Assembly (NCBI RefSeq): GCF_003687455.1 | Contig: NZ_PHOA01000001.1 | Location: 19,370 to 83,369 of the forward strand | Origin: Kocuria tytonicola | GTDB taxonomy: Bacteria > Actinomycetota > Actinomycetes > Actinomycetales > Micrococcaceae | Reading direction: 5' to 3' | Length of the DNA stretch: 64,000 nucleotides | Shown here: positions 42,161 through 51,456 of the stretch, in pieces | How the letters are laid out: every line of letters starts with the position of its first letter | Position numbering within the stretch: the stretch's first letter is position 1 | Made by a program: the position numbers and the translations under genes | The notes under the pieces: model-generated | What the model saw: the letters and a program-made list of their open reading frames with translations, nothing else | Told to the model about the DNA's origin: nothing | Database searches by the model: none

Positions 42161-43980
42161 CCGCCACCGCTTCCCGGGCTGGAACCAGCCCCGAGACGGA
42201 CGAGAAACCACCGCACCTCGGACTGCTGTTCGCGAGCCTCATGGTCGTCATGCTGCTCGCGTCCCTGGGCCAGACCATCCTCTCCACCGCCCTGCCCACC
42301 ATCGTGGGGGACCTGGGCGGGGTGGACCACATGAGCTGGGTGATCACCGGCTTCATCCTGGCCTCCACCGTGATGATGCCCGTGTACGGGCGCATCTCCG
42401 ACCTCTTCGGGCGCAAGCCCGTGCTGATCGCGGCCATCGTGCTGTTCCTCATTGGCTCCGTGATGGGCGCGTCCGCCGGGACCATGAGCTGGCTCATCAC
42501 CGCCCGCGTGGTGCAGGGCCTGGGCGGCGGGGGTCTGATGATCCTCGCGCAGACGTCCATCGCGGACGTGGTGCCCGCCCGTGAGCGCGGCAAGTACATG
42601 GGCGTGATGGGCGCCGTGTTCGCCGTGTCCTCGGTGGCCGGACCGCTGCTGGGCGGCTGGATCACGGAGGGCCCCGGCTGGCGCTGGGCGTTCTCGTTCA
42701 ACATTCCCCTGGGCATCCTGGCGATCATCGCCGTGGCGGCGTTCCTCCGCCTGCCCAGCCGCCCCCGCCAGGAGCGGGAGAAGATCGACTACCTGGGCAT
42801 GGTCCTGCTGGCCGGCGCCACCACGTGCCTGATCCTGGTCTGCACGTGGGGCGGCACCCAGTACGACTGGACCTCCCCTCAGATCCTGCTGCTGTGCGCC
42901 ACCACCCTGGCCGGGGCCGTGGCGTTCGTGTTCGCGGAGACCCAGGCGAGCAGTCCCGTGATCCCGCTGACCCTGTTCAAGGACCGCAACTTCACCCTGA
43001 CCACCCTCTCCGGGCTGGCCGTGGGCGTGGCCATGTTCGGAGCAATCGGCTACATGCCCACGTACATCCAGATGGTCAAGGGCGTGGACGCCACGCAGGC
43101 GGGCCTGCTCATGACCCCCATGATGGCCTCGCTGCTGCTGACCTCCATCCTGTCCGGGCAGATCGTCTCCCGCACGGGCCGCTACAAGTTCTTCCCGCTG
43201 ATCGGCATGCTCGTCATGGGCGTGGGCCTGTGGCTGCTCTCCACCCTCGAGGTCGCGGACCCCACGTGGAAGATGTGCGCGTTCCTCGCGGTGTTCGGCG
43301 CGGGCATCGGTGTGAGCATGCAGATCCTGGTGCTCATCGTGCAGAACTCCGTGCCCAACCGGATCGTGGGCACCGCCACGGCGTCCAGCAACTTCTTCCG
43401 CCAGGTGGGCGCCACCGTGGGCTCCGCCGTGGTGGGCTCGCTGTTCATCTCCCGCCTGAAGGACCTGCTGGAGGAGAACCTGCCCAAGGTTCCCGGCAAG
43501 GCCGCCGGCGGAGGGGGTGCGATGGATGCCAACTCGTTCACGCCGCAGACCGTCCACGGACTCCCGGACATGTTCCGTGAGCCGGTCATCCAGTCCTACA
43601 ACGACGCCCTGCTGCCCATCTTCCTGTTCATGATTCCGCTCGCCGCCCTGGCGTTCGTGATGCTCCTGTTCGTGGAGGAGAAGCCGCTGGCCACCCGCGT
43701 GGACCTGGCCACCGGTGAGATGCCGGCCGTGGACCCCGCACCCGCCCGCCTGACCGAAGACGAGTCCGAGACCGCGCCCACGGCCGCGACCGTTCCGCAC
43801 GACGACGCCGCGGCGTCGGCCGAGCGCGCGGCAGGCCCCGTCACGGCGTCCGCTCCGGCCACCCCCGTACCTGCCGGGACGGCCTCGGACACCCCTGCTT
43901 CCGCGGGCGGAACCGCCACCGGGGCCACGGCCCGCCGCTCCGGCCGCGGCCGCCGCCGGGCACCGCGTCACCGCGCCTGA
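42157..43980 (+). CDS. MFS multidrug exporter, DHA2 (14-TMS, EmrB/QacA type)
   Basis: 607 residues. About 14 membrane spans over the first 510 residues. Family motifs: LSTALPTIVGDLGG (motif D1), GRISDLFGRKPVL (motif A) and AGPLLGGWITEGPGWRW (motif C). The final 85 residues are a polar Ala/Thr/Pro-rich cytoplasmic tail ending in a basic cluster (RRSGRGRRRAPRHRA), longer than usual and containing a copy of the dispersed motif (43800-43811). Exports drugs or toxic compounds by proton antiport; substrate unknown. Confidence 0.95.
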   Translation: MTATASRAGTSPETDEKPPHLGLLFASLMVVMLLASLGQTILSTALPTIVGDLGGVDHMSWVITGFILASTVMMPVYGRISDLFGRKPVLIAAIVLFLIGSVMGASAGTMSWLITARVVQGLGGGGLMILAQTSIADVVPARERGKYMGVMGAVFAVSSVAGPLLGGWITEGPGWRWAFSFNIPLGILAIIAVAAFLRLPSRPRQEREKIDYLGMVLLAGATTCLILVCTWGGTQYDWTSPQILLLCATTLAGAVAFVFAETQASSPVIPLTLFKDRNFTLTTLSGLAVGVAMFGAIGYMPTYIQMVKGVDATQAGLLMTPMMASLLLTSILSGQIVSRTGRYKFFPLIGMLVMGVGLWLLSTLEVADPTWKMCAFLAVFGAGIGVSMQILVLIVQNSVPNRIVGTATASSNFFRQVGATVGSAVVGSLFISRLKDLLEENLPKVPGKAAGGGGAMDANSFTPQTVHGLPDMFREPVIQSYNDALLPIFLFMIPLAALAFVMLLFVEEKPLATRVDLATGEMPAVDPAPARLTEDESETAPTAATVPHDDAAASAERAAGPVTASAPATPVPAGTASDTPASAGGTATGATARRSGRGRRRAPRHRA

Positions 43981-44050
43981 CCCACGGTCCGGAGGGTGTG
44001 CCTCGCAGGCGGAGCCCGCACGGCATGCGAGGAGCGCCCTTCTACGGCGA

Positions 44051-44098
44051 AAGGGGCTGGCCCCGCCGGACGAGATCGTCCCGTGGGGCCAGCCCCTT
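44051..44098. terminator. Bidirectional terminator between MFS and CYTH-CHAD genes
   Basis: AAGGGGCTGGCCCC (44051-44064) and GGGGCCAGCCCCTT (44085-44098) form a perfect 14-base-pair stem with a 20-base loop between two convergent genes, flanked by A and T residues on the respective strands. Confidence 0.85.
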
Positions 44099-44119
44099 GT
44101 CACGCTCGCCGCCGCCCGG

Positions 44120-46093
44120 TCAATCCCTGGAGGGCAGGGCGTCCTTCAGATCCTCCACCAGGTCCTCCAGGATCTCCGCGGACTCGAGCATCCCGTTGCG
44201 CAGCTCGGTCAGCTCCATGCCGTGCAGCACGCCCACCGCGTAGCGGTCCTTGCCGGTGCGCTGGAAGGACCGGGCGGCCCGGGCAAGCCACTCCTCCATC
44301 ACCGCGGCATCCGTGATGACCCCGAGATCGTCCTGGTAGTCCTTGGCCACCACGGCCGCCCGCGTGCGCTTCTTGCCGGGTCTGGCGTGGGCCGCGGTCA
44401 GCGCCTCGCAGACGTAGCGCGCGGACTTCGCGGCCTTGCGGGTCTCGTGCAGCACGTCGAACGCCGCAGCGGTCTGGCGGGGATCCTTGCCCGGGAGACT
44501 GATCCGCTCCCCCACGTCCACCGCCATCTGGCTGAGCTCCACGTCCTCGCCCGCAGCCGGCAGGGTGGTGGTGGCGGTCACCAGGACCCGGTTCAGCGCA
44601 GCTCCCAGGACGGCCTTGGAGAACTTCTTGGCACTCACCCGTGCGGGCTCCTCCGTGAACCCCTCTCCGCGGCCCAGGGCCCGGAGGTCACGCAGCAGCT
44701 GCAGGTACGGTGCACTGTCCAGCTCCCGGCGCACCGCCCGGCCGGTGTCCGTTCCCAGGTGACGGGCGGCCTCCTTCAGGTCGGCCTTCGCCGCCGCGCT
44801 GAGGACCCCCGAGGGCTGCCCCTCCAGGAGCACGTCCAGCCGCTCCAGGGCAACCTCCTGGTCCCGGGCGTCCCCCAGGACCCGGGCGAGGTCCTTGAGT
44901 CGTTGCTCCATGTCCACCACGGTCTCGTCCGCGAGGAAACCGCGGGATGCCTGGAGCACGCTGCGCAGGGCCCGCGAGCGCACGCGCATCTGGTGCACCG
45001 AGTCCTCGGCTCCGATGCGCACCGCGAAGTCCCAGCGCTGCAGCTGGTCCGTGAAGCGGGTGATCATCAGGCTCAGCACGTCGGCGCCGGTGCGCTCCGC
45101 GGGCTTCTCCCGGGCCGGTCCCCGGTCCTTCCCCGCAACCGGGGCGTTGCCGTCCCGCTCGCCCTCGGACTCGCGGTCCTGTGCGGCGCTGCGCCCGGCG
45201 TGGTCGGTGGACTTCTTCGGGGTCTTCGGGGCGGACGGGTTGCGGTCCTGACCGGGGCCCGCCGCCGCAGCGCCCTTGTGCTTCTTCTTGCCCTTGTCCT
45301 TCTTCGTGCCCTTGGACGTGCTGCCCTTCGGGTCTGCGCCCTCGGGGGTCCCTCTTCCGTCCCCTGCGTCCGCCGCCGCGCCGGTGCCCGAGGTGTCCGA
45401 CGCGGTGTCTGCGGCCCCCGACCCGGCGGCGTCGTTGCCCGGGGCGTCCGCGGGAGACACCACGCGCACGGTGTCACCGCCGTCCTGCCCCAGGGCACGG
45501 GCGATCTTGGCCACCGAGGAGGAGGGCGCCGCACCCGCGGCGAACAGCACCTTCTCCACGGCCTCGAACACGGCACGCGACTGCTTCTCCGTGAGGTCGT
45601 CGCGCGTGAGCTCCACCTCGCACTCCGTCCACGCACGCGTGACGCCCGCCCGCTCGTCGCGCGCGGTCACGGCGTCCAGGCACAGCTCCGCGTACTGCTG
45701 ACCTTCCGAGAGCACGGGGTGCAGCGTGCGGTGGGTGTCCACCGTGGCCACGGGGCTGAGCTCCTCACCGAGCGTGAGACCCAGCAGGACCTTCCGCAGC
45801 GCCGCCGGCAGCCTCGTGGGCGCGGTCTTGAGGGGTTCGTGGTGCAGCTCACCCCGGGCCCGGCCCGCCTCGTACTTGACGTGCCAGCCGTCGTCGCCGC
45901 CCCCGGTACGACGCCGCACGGCCACCTTGGCGCGGGACAGCAGCAGGTCTGCGGTGTCGTAGTAGGTGGCGGACATCTCGTGCTCCACAGGGTCACCCAC
46001 CGTGAAGTGCTCGAGCTTGTGCAGCTTGAGCTTGGGCTTCTTCGTTCCCGAGACGTCGTACTTGCGCTCGATCTCGACCTGATGCGTGACCAT
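44120..46093 (-). CDS. CYTH and CHAD domain protein
   Basis: 657 residues. The N-terminal CYTH domain (about 1-205) has the EIERKYDV signature (E-x-E-x-K) and YYDTADLLLSRAKVAVRRR; the C-terminal CHAD domain (about 340-650) has conserved histidines in VHQMRVRSRALRS and LHETRKAAKSARYV. Between them lies a 130-residue Gly/Lys/Asp-rich disordered linker. CYTH enzymes hydrolyse triphosphates and CHAD domains bind polyphosphate, so a role in polyphosphate metabolism is likely. ATG at 46093. Confidence 0.94.
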   Translation of the reverse strand: MVTHQVEIERKYDVSGTKKPKLKLHKLEHFTVGDPVEHEMSATYYDTADLLLSRAKVAVRRRTGGGDDGWHVKYEAGRARGELHHEPLKTAPTRLPAALRKVLLGLTLGEELSPVATVDTHRTLHPVLSEGQQYAELCLDAVTARDERAGVTRAWTECEVELTRDDLTEKQSRAVFEAVEKVLFAAGAAPSSSVAKIARALGQDGGDTVRVVSPADAPGNDAAGSGAADTASDTSGTGAAADAGDGRGTPEGADPKGSTSKGTKKDKGKKKHKGAAAAGPGQDRNPSAPKTPKKSTDHAGRSAAQDRESEGERDGNAPVAGKDRGPAREKPAERTGADVLSLMITRFTDQLQRWDFAVRIGAEDSVHQMRVRSRALRSVLQASRGFLADETVVDMEQRLKDLARVLGDARDQEVALERLDVLLEGQPSGVLSAAAKADLKEAARHLGTDTGRAVRRELDSAPYLQLLRDLRALGRGEGFTEEPARVSAKKFSKAVLGAALNRVLVTATTTLPAAGEDVELSQMAVDVGERISLPGKDPRQTAAAFDVLHETRKAAKSARYVCEALTAAHARPGKKRTRAAVVAKDYQDDLGVITDAAVMEEWLARAARSFQRTGKDRYAVGVLHGMELTELRNGMLESAEILEDLVEDLKDALPSRD

Positions 46094-46112
46094 GGTGCTC
46101 CCTGTGTGAAGC

Positions 46113-46142
46113 GCGCCGCGGTCCTCGTGAGGTCCGCGGCGC
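46113..46142 (-). terminator. Hairpin between the membrane-protein gene and the CYTH-CHAD gene
   Basis: GCGCCGCGG (46113-46121) pairs with CCGCGGCGC (46134-46142); the interior CCTC/GAGG extends the stem after one T-T mismatch. It follows the stop-side of no gene on the plus strand and lies just upstream of the CYTH-CHAD start and downstream-side of none, so it may be an attenuator-like leader hairpin rather than a terminator. Orientation uncertain. Confidence 0.4.
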
Positions 46143-46175
46143 AGCTGTCGTCAAAGTGGTGGGTGGTGCGAGGCG

Positions 46176-47108
46176 TCAGGCGCGGCGCCGCTTCAGGACG
46201 TCGTCGAGGTTCAGCGCCGTGGACTCCTGCTCCCCGGTGCGCACGGCGTCCTTGAGGGAGGCGGATTTGGCCACGGGCCGCTCGGGCACCCGCAGCGGTT
46301 CGGGGGCCTCACGGTGCACCACGGGCGCCTGGGTGTAGAGGGGCTTCGGGACCGGAACGGGCTGCCACGTGGCGGCTCCCGATCCGGAGGCCTCCGACCC
46401 GGCAACCCGCAGCGCGATGGCGCGCAGTTCAGCCACGGTGTAGGTGGGCTCGGCCGCGGGGCGCGGTGCGTCCTCGATCTCGGGGACCTCGTCCTGGGCG
46501 GGGAGGTCCAGGGCGGCACTGGCCTCACGGTCCTGCTCCGCCAGGTCCTGGCGCACCTCGTCCTCGTTGTCGAAGATCGTGTGCTGGACAGGTGCGGAGC
46601 GGTGCCCGGAGGAGCCGGTGGCCGCGCGCTGTTCGCGCTCGGTCACGGCGAGGTAGCGCAGCCCCGCCACGCACCCGGCGCCCAGGAGCAGCAGGACCAC
46701 GGGAACGGCCCAGGTGACGGCGGTGAAGGGAGCCGCGAGCGCGGTCAGAACGGCGGCGAGCAACAGCGCGACACCGGCGGCGAAGACGATCGTGCGGTCC
46801 CACTTGATGCGCAGCCCCGCCAGGGAACCCCGCTGAACCGTGAGGGCGCTCGGCGCATGTGCCGTGGTGTCCATGGCTGTCGTCTCCCGTTCGTGAACGT
46901 GTGATCGGTCTCTCGCGACCACTCTACTGGGCGAGGGGCGGTCCTGGGGCCCGGTGTGGAGGGCGGAGTCCAGCTGCAGGTCCGGCGCCTCCACCTGAGC
47001 GAGCACGGGGACACTGGTCCGCCGGGCCACGTGCGGTGCGAGCCACATCGCGCACAGCACGATGATGGCGACCAGCACCACCGAACTACTCACCCACGAA
47101 AATCCCAC
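46176..47108 (-). CDS. Hypothetical membrane protein
   Basis: 310 residues, family not named. An N-terminal membrane span (VVLVAIIVLCAMWLAPHVARR) resembles small anchors of Micrococcales proteins; two more spans lie near residues 105-150 (IVFAAGVALLLAAVLTALAA, AVPVVLLLLGAGCVAGLRY). The remaining C-terminal half is polar, Pro/Ala-rich, ending LNLDDVLKRRRA. GTG at 47108; an ATG at 46874 would give a shorter protein lacking the first span, but the upstream part looks protein-like. Confidence 0.75.
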   Translation of the reverse strand: MGFSWVSSSVVLVAIIVLCAMWLAPHVARRTSVPVLAQVEAPDLQLDSALHTGPQDRPSPSRVVARDRSHVHERETTAMDTTAHAPSALTVQRGSLAGLRIKWDRTIVFAAGVALLLAAVLTALAAPFTAVTWAVPVVLLLLGAGCVAGLRYLAVTEREQRAATGSSGHRSAPVQHTIFDNEDEVRQDLAEQDREASAALDLPAQDEVPEIEDAPRPAAEPTYTVAELRAIALRVAGSEASGSGAATWQPVPVPKPLYTQAPVVHREAPEPLRVPERPVAKSASLKDAVRTGEQESTALNLDDVLKRRRA

Positions 47109-47320
47109 CGTCTCAGGGTAGGGCAGGGCGGAAAGATTCCCCTGCTGGAATGAGCGTGTTGCTCACATCAATGTAATTCGATGGTTCTCGTGAGGACCGC
47201 CATTGCGTGACCTGCCCTTCCTCCGGTTCTCACGAGGATCCCCGGGGTGCGGAGGCGCCACGGTGTGCGGGTGTCCGCACGGTTCCCACTCCACTGGGGC
47301 TGGCGGATACCGGCCGGTGG

Positions 47321-47965
47321 TCAACGTGGCGCGGCGCGCACGGTGATGCCGTCCTCCCCGCCCGTGAAGCGCCGCACCAGCCCCTCGGGAACCTCCTCGG
47401 CAGTCAGCGCGAAGCTACGGTGATCGGCCCAGTTCCCGTTGATGTGCAGGAAGCGCTCCCGCAGACCCTCGTCCCGGAACCCCAGCTTCTCCACCACGCG
47501 GAGGGACTTGGCGTTCTCCGGGCGGATGTTGATCTCCATGCGGTGCAGCCGCAGGTGCTGGAAGCAGTAGTCGGTGGCCATGGCAACGGCCAGGGGGGCG
47601 ATGCCGCGGCCTGCCTGGGCCCCGTCCACCCAGTACCCGAGGGTGGCGGAGCGGAAGGATCCCAGGGTGATGCTGGAGACGGTCAGCTGCCCCACGAGCT
47701 CCTGCCGCCCGCTCCGCGGTTCCAGCTCCGTGATCAGCCACGGCAGGCTCTGGCCCGCGCGCGCCTGCTCCCGCATGCTCCGGACGAACCTGCGGAAGGA
47801 GGGGGCGGCGGCCCCCGGCTCGGGGCTGCTGGCCTCCCACGGCTCGAGCCACTCCCGGTTGCGGTACCGCACCCGGTCCCACTCACCCCGGTCGGCCGAG
47901 GACAGTGGGCGCAGCATCAGCTGCGCCCACTGCACCGTGACCGGCCACCCGGCTCCCGCGCCCAC
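47321..47965 (-). CDS. GNAT acetyltransferase, RimJ/RimL type
   Basis: 214 residues. LGYWVDGAQAGRGIAPLAVA is motif A (acetyl-CoA loop A-G-R-G-I-A) and EINIRPENAKSLRVVEKLGF is motif B, in the arrangement of RimJ/RimL enzymes that acetylate protein N-termini or amino sugars. GTG at 47965; a second GTG nine codons later (before TVQWAQLMLRPL) is also possible. Same strand as and 13 bases downstream of galU. Confidence 0.92.
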   Translation of the reverse strand: MGAGAGWPVTVQWAQLMLRPLSSADRGEWDRVRYRNREWLEPWEASSPEPGAAAPSFRRFVRSMREQARAGQSLPWLITELEPRSGRQELVGQLTVSSITLGSFRSATLGYWVDGAQAGRGIAPLAVAMATDYCFQHLRLHRMEINIRPENAKSLRVVEKLGFRDEGLRERFLHINGNWADHRSFALTAEEVPEGLVRRFTGGEDGITVRAAPR

Positions 47966-47978
47966 CCGGTGGAAGCCC

Positions 47979-48887
47979 TCAGGCCTCGAGGTTCTGCGCG
48001 TAGTCCTTGATCCAGGAGCGCAGACCGGGACCCAGGTCCTCGCGCTCGCACGCGAGTTCGATGTTGGCCTTGAGGTAGGAGAGCTTGTCCCCGGTGTCGA
48101 AGCGGCGGCCCTTGAAGACCACGCCGTACATGCCGTGGGCGTCCTCGCCGCGGTCCGCGATGGTCTGCATGGCGTCCGTCAGCTGGATCTCCCCGCCCCG
48201 GCCCGGCGCGGTGCTCTCCAGGACCTCGAAGATCTCGGGGTGCAGGACGTAGCGGCCGATGATGGCCAGGTTGGAGGGGGCGTCCTCCGGCGCGGGCTTC
48301 TCCACCAGGCCGTTGACCTGGACGAAGTCCTCCCCCTCGACCACGCTGACGTCCGCGCAGCCGTAGGCGCTGATGCTCTCCTGCGGCACCTCCATGAGGG
48401 CCACCACGGAGCCCCCGGTGCGCTCCTGCACGCGGATCATCTGCGCGAGCAGGTCCTCCTTCTCGTCGATGAGGTCGTCACCGAGCAGCACCGCGAAGGG
48501 GTCCTCGCCCACGTGGATCTTGGCGCGCAGCACCGCGTGCCCGAGACCCTGGGGATCCTGCTGGCGCAGGTAGTGGATCTCGCCCAGGTCCGAGGCATGC
48601 TCCACCTCCGAGAGCAGGGCGTCCTTGCCGGACTCCTTCAGCTGCGCCTCGAGCGCGGGGACGCGGTCGAAGTGGTCCTCCAGGGCACGCTTGGAACGTC
48701 CCGTGATCATGAGTACGTCGTCCAGGCCGGCGTTCACGGCCTCCTGCACCACGTACTGGATGGCCGGGCGGTCCACGACCGGCAGCATCTCCTTCGGCAT
48801 CGCCTTGGTGGCCGGGAGGAAGCGGGTGCCCAGCCCCGCTGCGGGGATGACGGCCTTGTGTACGCGCGTGGTCTCCTGTGAGCTCAT
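47979..48887 (-). CDS. galU: UTP-glucose-1-phosphate uridylyltransferase
   Basis: 302 residues; makes UDP-glucose for cell-wall and capsule glycans. Signature AVIPAAGLGTRFLPATKAMP at the N-terminus, VLLGDDLIDEKEDLL with the metal-binding Asp pair, VNGLVEKPAPEDAPSNLAI and FDTGDKLSYLKAN. ATG at 48887 in a region with AGGTCCATG-like context. Divergent from the 5-formyl-THF cyclo-ligase gene. Confidence 0.96.
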   Translation of the reverse strand: MSSQETTRVHKAVIPAAGLGTRFLPATKAMPKEMLPVVDRPAIQYVVQEAVNAGLDDVLMITGRSKRALEDHFDRVPALEAQLKESGKDALLSEVEHASDLGEIHYLRQQDPQGLGHAVLRAKIHVGEDPFAVLLGDDLIDEKEDLLAQMIRVQERTGGSVVALMEVPQESISAYGCADVSVVEGEDFVQVNGLVEKPAPEDAPSNLAIIGRYVLHPEIFEVLESTAPGRGGEIQLTDAMQTIADRGEDAHGMYGVVFKGRRFDTGDKLSYLKANIELACEREDLGPGLRSWIKDYAQNLEA

Positions 48888-48996
48888 GGACCTAGGGTAG
48901 ACGACGACGCCCCGCGCGCCGGGTTCTCGTGCCCGTGTGATGCGGGAACAGGGCGATGTACTCCCAAGAGCGGACAGCACGGTCAGGAGATCCCAC

Positions 48997-49692
48997 GTGA
49001 CGAACGGACCGGCGGATGCGGACGCCAAGGCGCGGCTGCGGGGCGAGGTGCTGGAACGGCGTCGTCGTCGGGCCGGCGCAGCTCGGCGCGGCGCCGAGGC
49101 CGGATTCTCCCGTCACCTCGCGCGTGTGCTGGCGGAGACGAACGCGCCCGACGTCGCGGCGTTCCTTCCCCTGCCCGGCGAACCGCCCCTGCTGCCCGCG
49201 CTGGCTCAGGCGCACGAGCGGGGCCACCGGGTGTGGTTGCCCGCGGTGGAACCGGGCCGCCGTCTGAGCTGGGTGCGGTGGCAGCCGGGGACGCCGCTCG
49301 CCCCCGGTGCGCTGCCCGGTCTGCTGGAGCCGACCGGGCAGCGCCACGGGACCGAAGCCTTCACCGCCGTGGGGCTCCTCGTGGTGCCGGTGGTGGCGGT
49401 GGGCCGGGACGGGGTACGGCTGGGATTCGGCGGCGGGTACTACGACCGCTTCCTGCCCGTGCTCTCGGCCGCGGGCCACCGACCCCGGATCATGGCGTGC
49501 TGCTTCGCGGACGAGGTGATGCCCGCCGGGTCCGTGCCGCGCGAGTCCCACGACGCGGTCCTGGACACGGTGCTGACCGAGCACGGGGTCGTGGTACTGC
49601 GAGAACCTGCTGGCGACCGCTCTCCGGCTCCTGCGACGACCGGACGGGGCGCCACGCCCTGCGGCGGATCCGAAACGCTGCCGCCCGAGTAG
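48997..49692 (+). CDS. 5-formyltetrahydrofolate cyclo-ligase
   Basis: 231 residues; converts 5-formyl-THF to 5,10-methenyl-THF with ATP. The family block RLGFGGGYYDRFLP (substrate/ATP loop) and the N-terminal KARLRGEVLERRRR are present. Chosen start is the GTG at 48997 with a CAGGAGA ribosome-binding site; the frame is open from 48937 but that part lacks a site. The C-terminal 25 residues are Pro/Gly-rich and not part of the domain. Confidence 0.92.
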   Translation: MTNGPADADAKARLRGEVLERRRRRAGAARRGAEAGFSRHLARVLAETNAPDVAAFLPLPGEPPLLPALAQAHERGHRVWLPAVEPGRRLSWVRWQPGTPLAPGALPGLLEPTGQRHGTEAFTAVGLLVVPVVAVGRDGVRLGFGGGYYDRFLPVLSAAGHRPRIMACCFADEVMPAGSVPRESHDAVLDTVLTEHGVVVLREPAGDRSPAPATTGRGATPCGGSETLPPE

Positions 49693-49744
49693 CATGTGAG
49701 CTCGACCGACCACCGGCCCCTCCCACGCCCGAAGGAACACTCCC

Positions 49745-50107
49745 GTGCCCGTTTACGCCTACGCCTGCAAAGACTGCGGCCACGCATTCGACATCCGCCA
49801 GTCCTTCTCCGACGACGCCCTGACCGTCTGTCCGGAGTGCGGCGGGCAGCTGCGCAAGAAGTTCAACTCGGTGGGCGTGGTCTTCAAGGGCTCCGGTTTC
49901 TACCGCACCGACTCCCGCTCGGCGTCCGGCGCAGGCTCCTCCGGCTCGGACGACTCCGGTTCGGGGTCCGCGGGCACCTCGTCGACCCCGTCCTCCGGGA
50001 CCGGCAAGGACTCGGGCTCCGCGGACTCCTCCTCCGGCTCCGGGACGCCCTCCTCCTCGGGCACCGGCGCCGGGAAGGCCGGCACGAGCACCTCACAGGA
50101 CAGCTGA
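49745..50107 (+). CDS. FmdB-family zinc-ribbon protein
   Basis: 120 residues. MPVYAYACKDCGHAFDI and TVCPECGGQLRKKF give the CxxC...CxxC zinc ribbon of the FmdB/CxxC_CxxC_SSSS family, followed by a 65-residue Ser/Gly-rich tail. Often located next to the cyclo-ligase gene in actinobacteria; function unknown, proposed regulatory. GTG at 49745. Confidence 0.9.
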   Translation: MPVYAYACKDCGHAFDIRQSFSDDALTVCPECGGQLRKKFNSVGVVFKGSGFYRTDSRSASGAGSSGSDDSGSGSAGTSSTPSSGTGKDSGSADSSSGSGTPSSSGTGAGKAGTSTSQDS

Positions 50108-50304
50108 CCCGGGCTCCCCCGCCTGCTTCGGGCGCGCTCCCCAGAGCCCTTGCACCGGACCCACCGCGCGCGCTGAGCCCACGCGCCGGATTCACCGCGG
50201 CATCCGATCTGCACCGCGGTGCGGGCGCCACGGGCCGCGCCCGCACCGCCCACAACAGCGGACGACCACCCTCGATGGGGTGCCACCCCGGTTAGCGTCC
50301 GAGC

Positions 50305-50976
50305 ATGTCCTCACGCCTCCCCCGCTATCCACTGGGTCTCCGGCTGCGCACCGCGGTGCGACGCCGCCACCGCCTCGTGGCCGCAGCCCTGTGCGCCGTG
50401 GCCCTCACGCTCGTGGTCCTGCGCCTCGCACCACCCGGGGCGCAGACCACCCCCGTGGTGACGGCCGCGCGGGATGTTCCCGCGGGACGGCACCTCTCCG
50501 CCGGTGACCTGGTCATGACCGAGTTCCCCGCGGACCTCGTGCCGGGAGGGGCCCGCACCTCGCTCGCGGAGGCCGATGGGCAGACCACCACGGTGGCGCT
50601 GACGGCCGGGCAGCCCGTGACACCCTCCACCGTGCTGGGGCCCGGTGTGCTCGCGGGGCAGCCGTCCGGGACCACGGCCGCGACCGTGCGGGTCAGCGAT
50701 CCCGCGGTACTCCGCCACGTGCGTCCCGGTGACGCCGTGGACGTGGTGCACCACGCCGACGACGCCCGCTCGTCCCCCGGACGCACCGCTGCCCGCGGTG
50801 TGACCGTCCTGTGGGCCGCGGCAGCTCCACCGGAGCAGGGCTCGTCGGTGCTGTCCGGCGGCGGCACGGACGGCGACGCCGGACTCGTGGTGCTGGCCGC
50901 GCCTCGGGAGACGGCCACGGAACTCGCCTCCCTGGAGGGCTCGGGCCGGGTGTCCCTGGTGCTGGTGTCACGGTGA
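50305..50976 (+). CDS. SAF-domain protein, RcpC/CpaB-like
   Basis: 223 residues. An N-terminal membrane anchor (RLVAAALCAVALTLVVLRLA) is followed by a SAF domain (VVTAARDVPAGRHLSAGDLVM) and an RcpC-like part with VRPGDAVDVVHHADD. Resembles CpaB of Flp/Tad pilus assembly, but no other tad genes are nearby, so it may be a stand-alone homologue as in many Micrococcaceae. ATG at 50305. Confidence 0.82.
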   Translation: MSSRLPRYPLGLRLRTAVRRRHRLVAAALCAVALTLVVLRLAPPGAQTTPVVTAARDVPAGRHLSAGDLVMTEFPADLVPGGARTSLAEADGQTTTVALTAGQPVTPSTVLGPGVLAGQPSGTTAATVRVSDPAVLRHVRPGDAVDVVHHADDARSSPGRTAARGVTVLWAAAAPPEQGSSVLSGGGTDGDAGLVVLAAPRETATELASLEGSGRVSLVLVSR

Positions 50977-51087
50977 CCCCACCAGGTGCAGGGCGGGAGT
51001 CAGTGCCGGGTGCAAAGCACGGGCAGGGCCGCGGCCCGGCCAGGAGCACGTGCTCCACGGGGCACCGGGAGACCCGCCCCGGCGCGT

Positions 51088-51456
51088 TCAGCCCCAGTGG
51101 GGCGGTCGTTGCTCACGCAGCCACTGCTCGTGCCCCCCGGTGGAAGCGCCCTCCCCCGGCTCCGGCGCGTCGGCGCCAAGGCGCCGGGCGGCGTCGCCCC
51201 ACTCCGCGTCGCCCAGGGCCCGCTCCGTATCCGGTGCCGCTCCCCCCGTGGCACGCCGGTGCGTGCCCCGACGCCGCCCGCGGCCCACGGCGGAGTCCCC
51301 GGAGAGGTTCCCTCCCGGGAGGGTCCGTTCCCCGACCTGCCCGGGTGCCGAGGGTTCCCCGGTCGTGGTCACGGGCTCGCCACGGGAGACCCCCGTGCCA
51401 CTCGGGGTTGCCGCGGGAGAGCCCTCGGCGCCCCCGGTGGGGACGTCCTCAGGCAC
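51088..51456 (-). CDS. Small conserved hypothetical protein
   Basis: 122 residues from a GTG at 51456 that overlaps the end of the SF1-like gene by eight bases. The N-terminal two thirds is Gly/Ala/Arg-rich low complexity; only the C-terminal part looks conserved: GDAEWGDAARRLG and HEQWLREQRPPHWG. Proteins with a comparable RPPHW ending occur at this place in related genomes as far as I recall. Function unknown. Moderate support: position, overlap and the C-terminal motif. Confidence 0.6.
   Translation of the reverse strand: MPEDVPTGGAEGSPAATPSGTGVSRGEPVTTTGEPSAPGQVGERTLPGGNLSGDSAVGRGRRRGTHRRATGGAAPDTERALGDAEWGDAARRLGADAPEPGEGASTGGHEQWLREQRPPHWG

Noticed and set aside
42144..44103. Long minus-strand frames opposite the MFS exporter, rich in His/Gly/Gln
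   Set aside because: Shadow of the exporter gene; no recognisable domain, and the terminator at 44051-44098 fits the convergent plus-strand gene instead.
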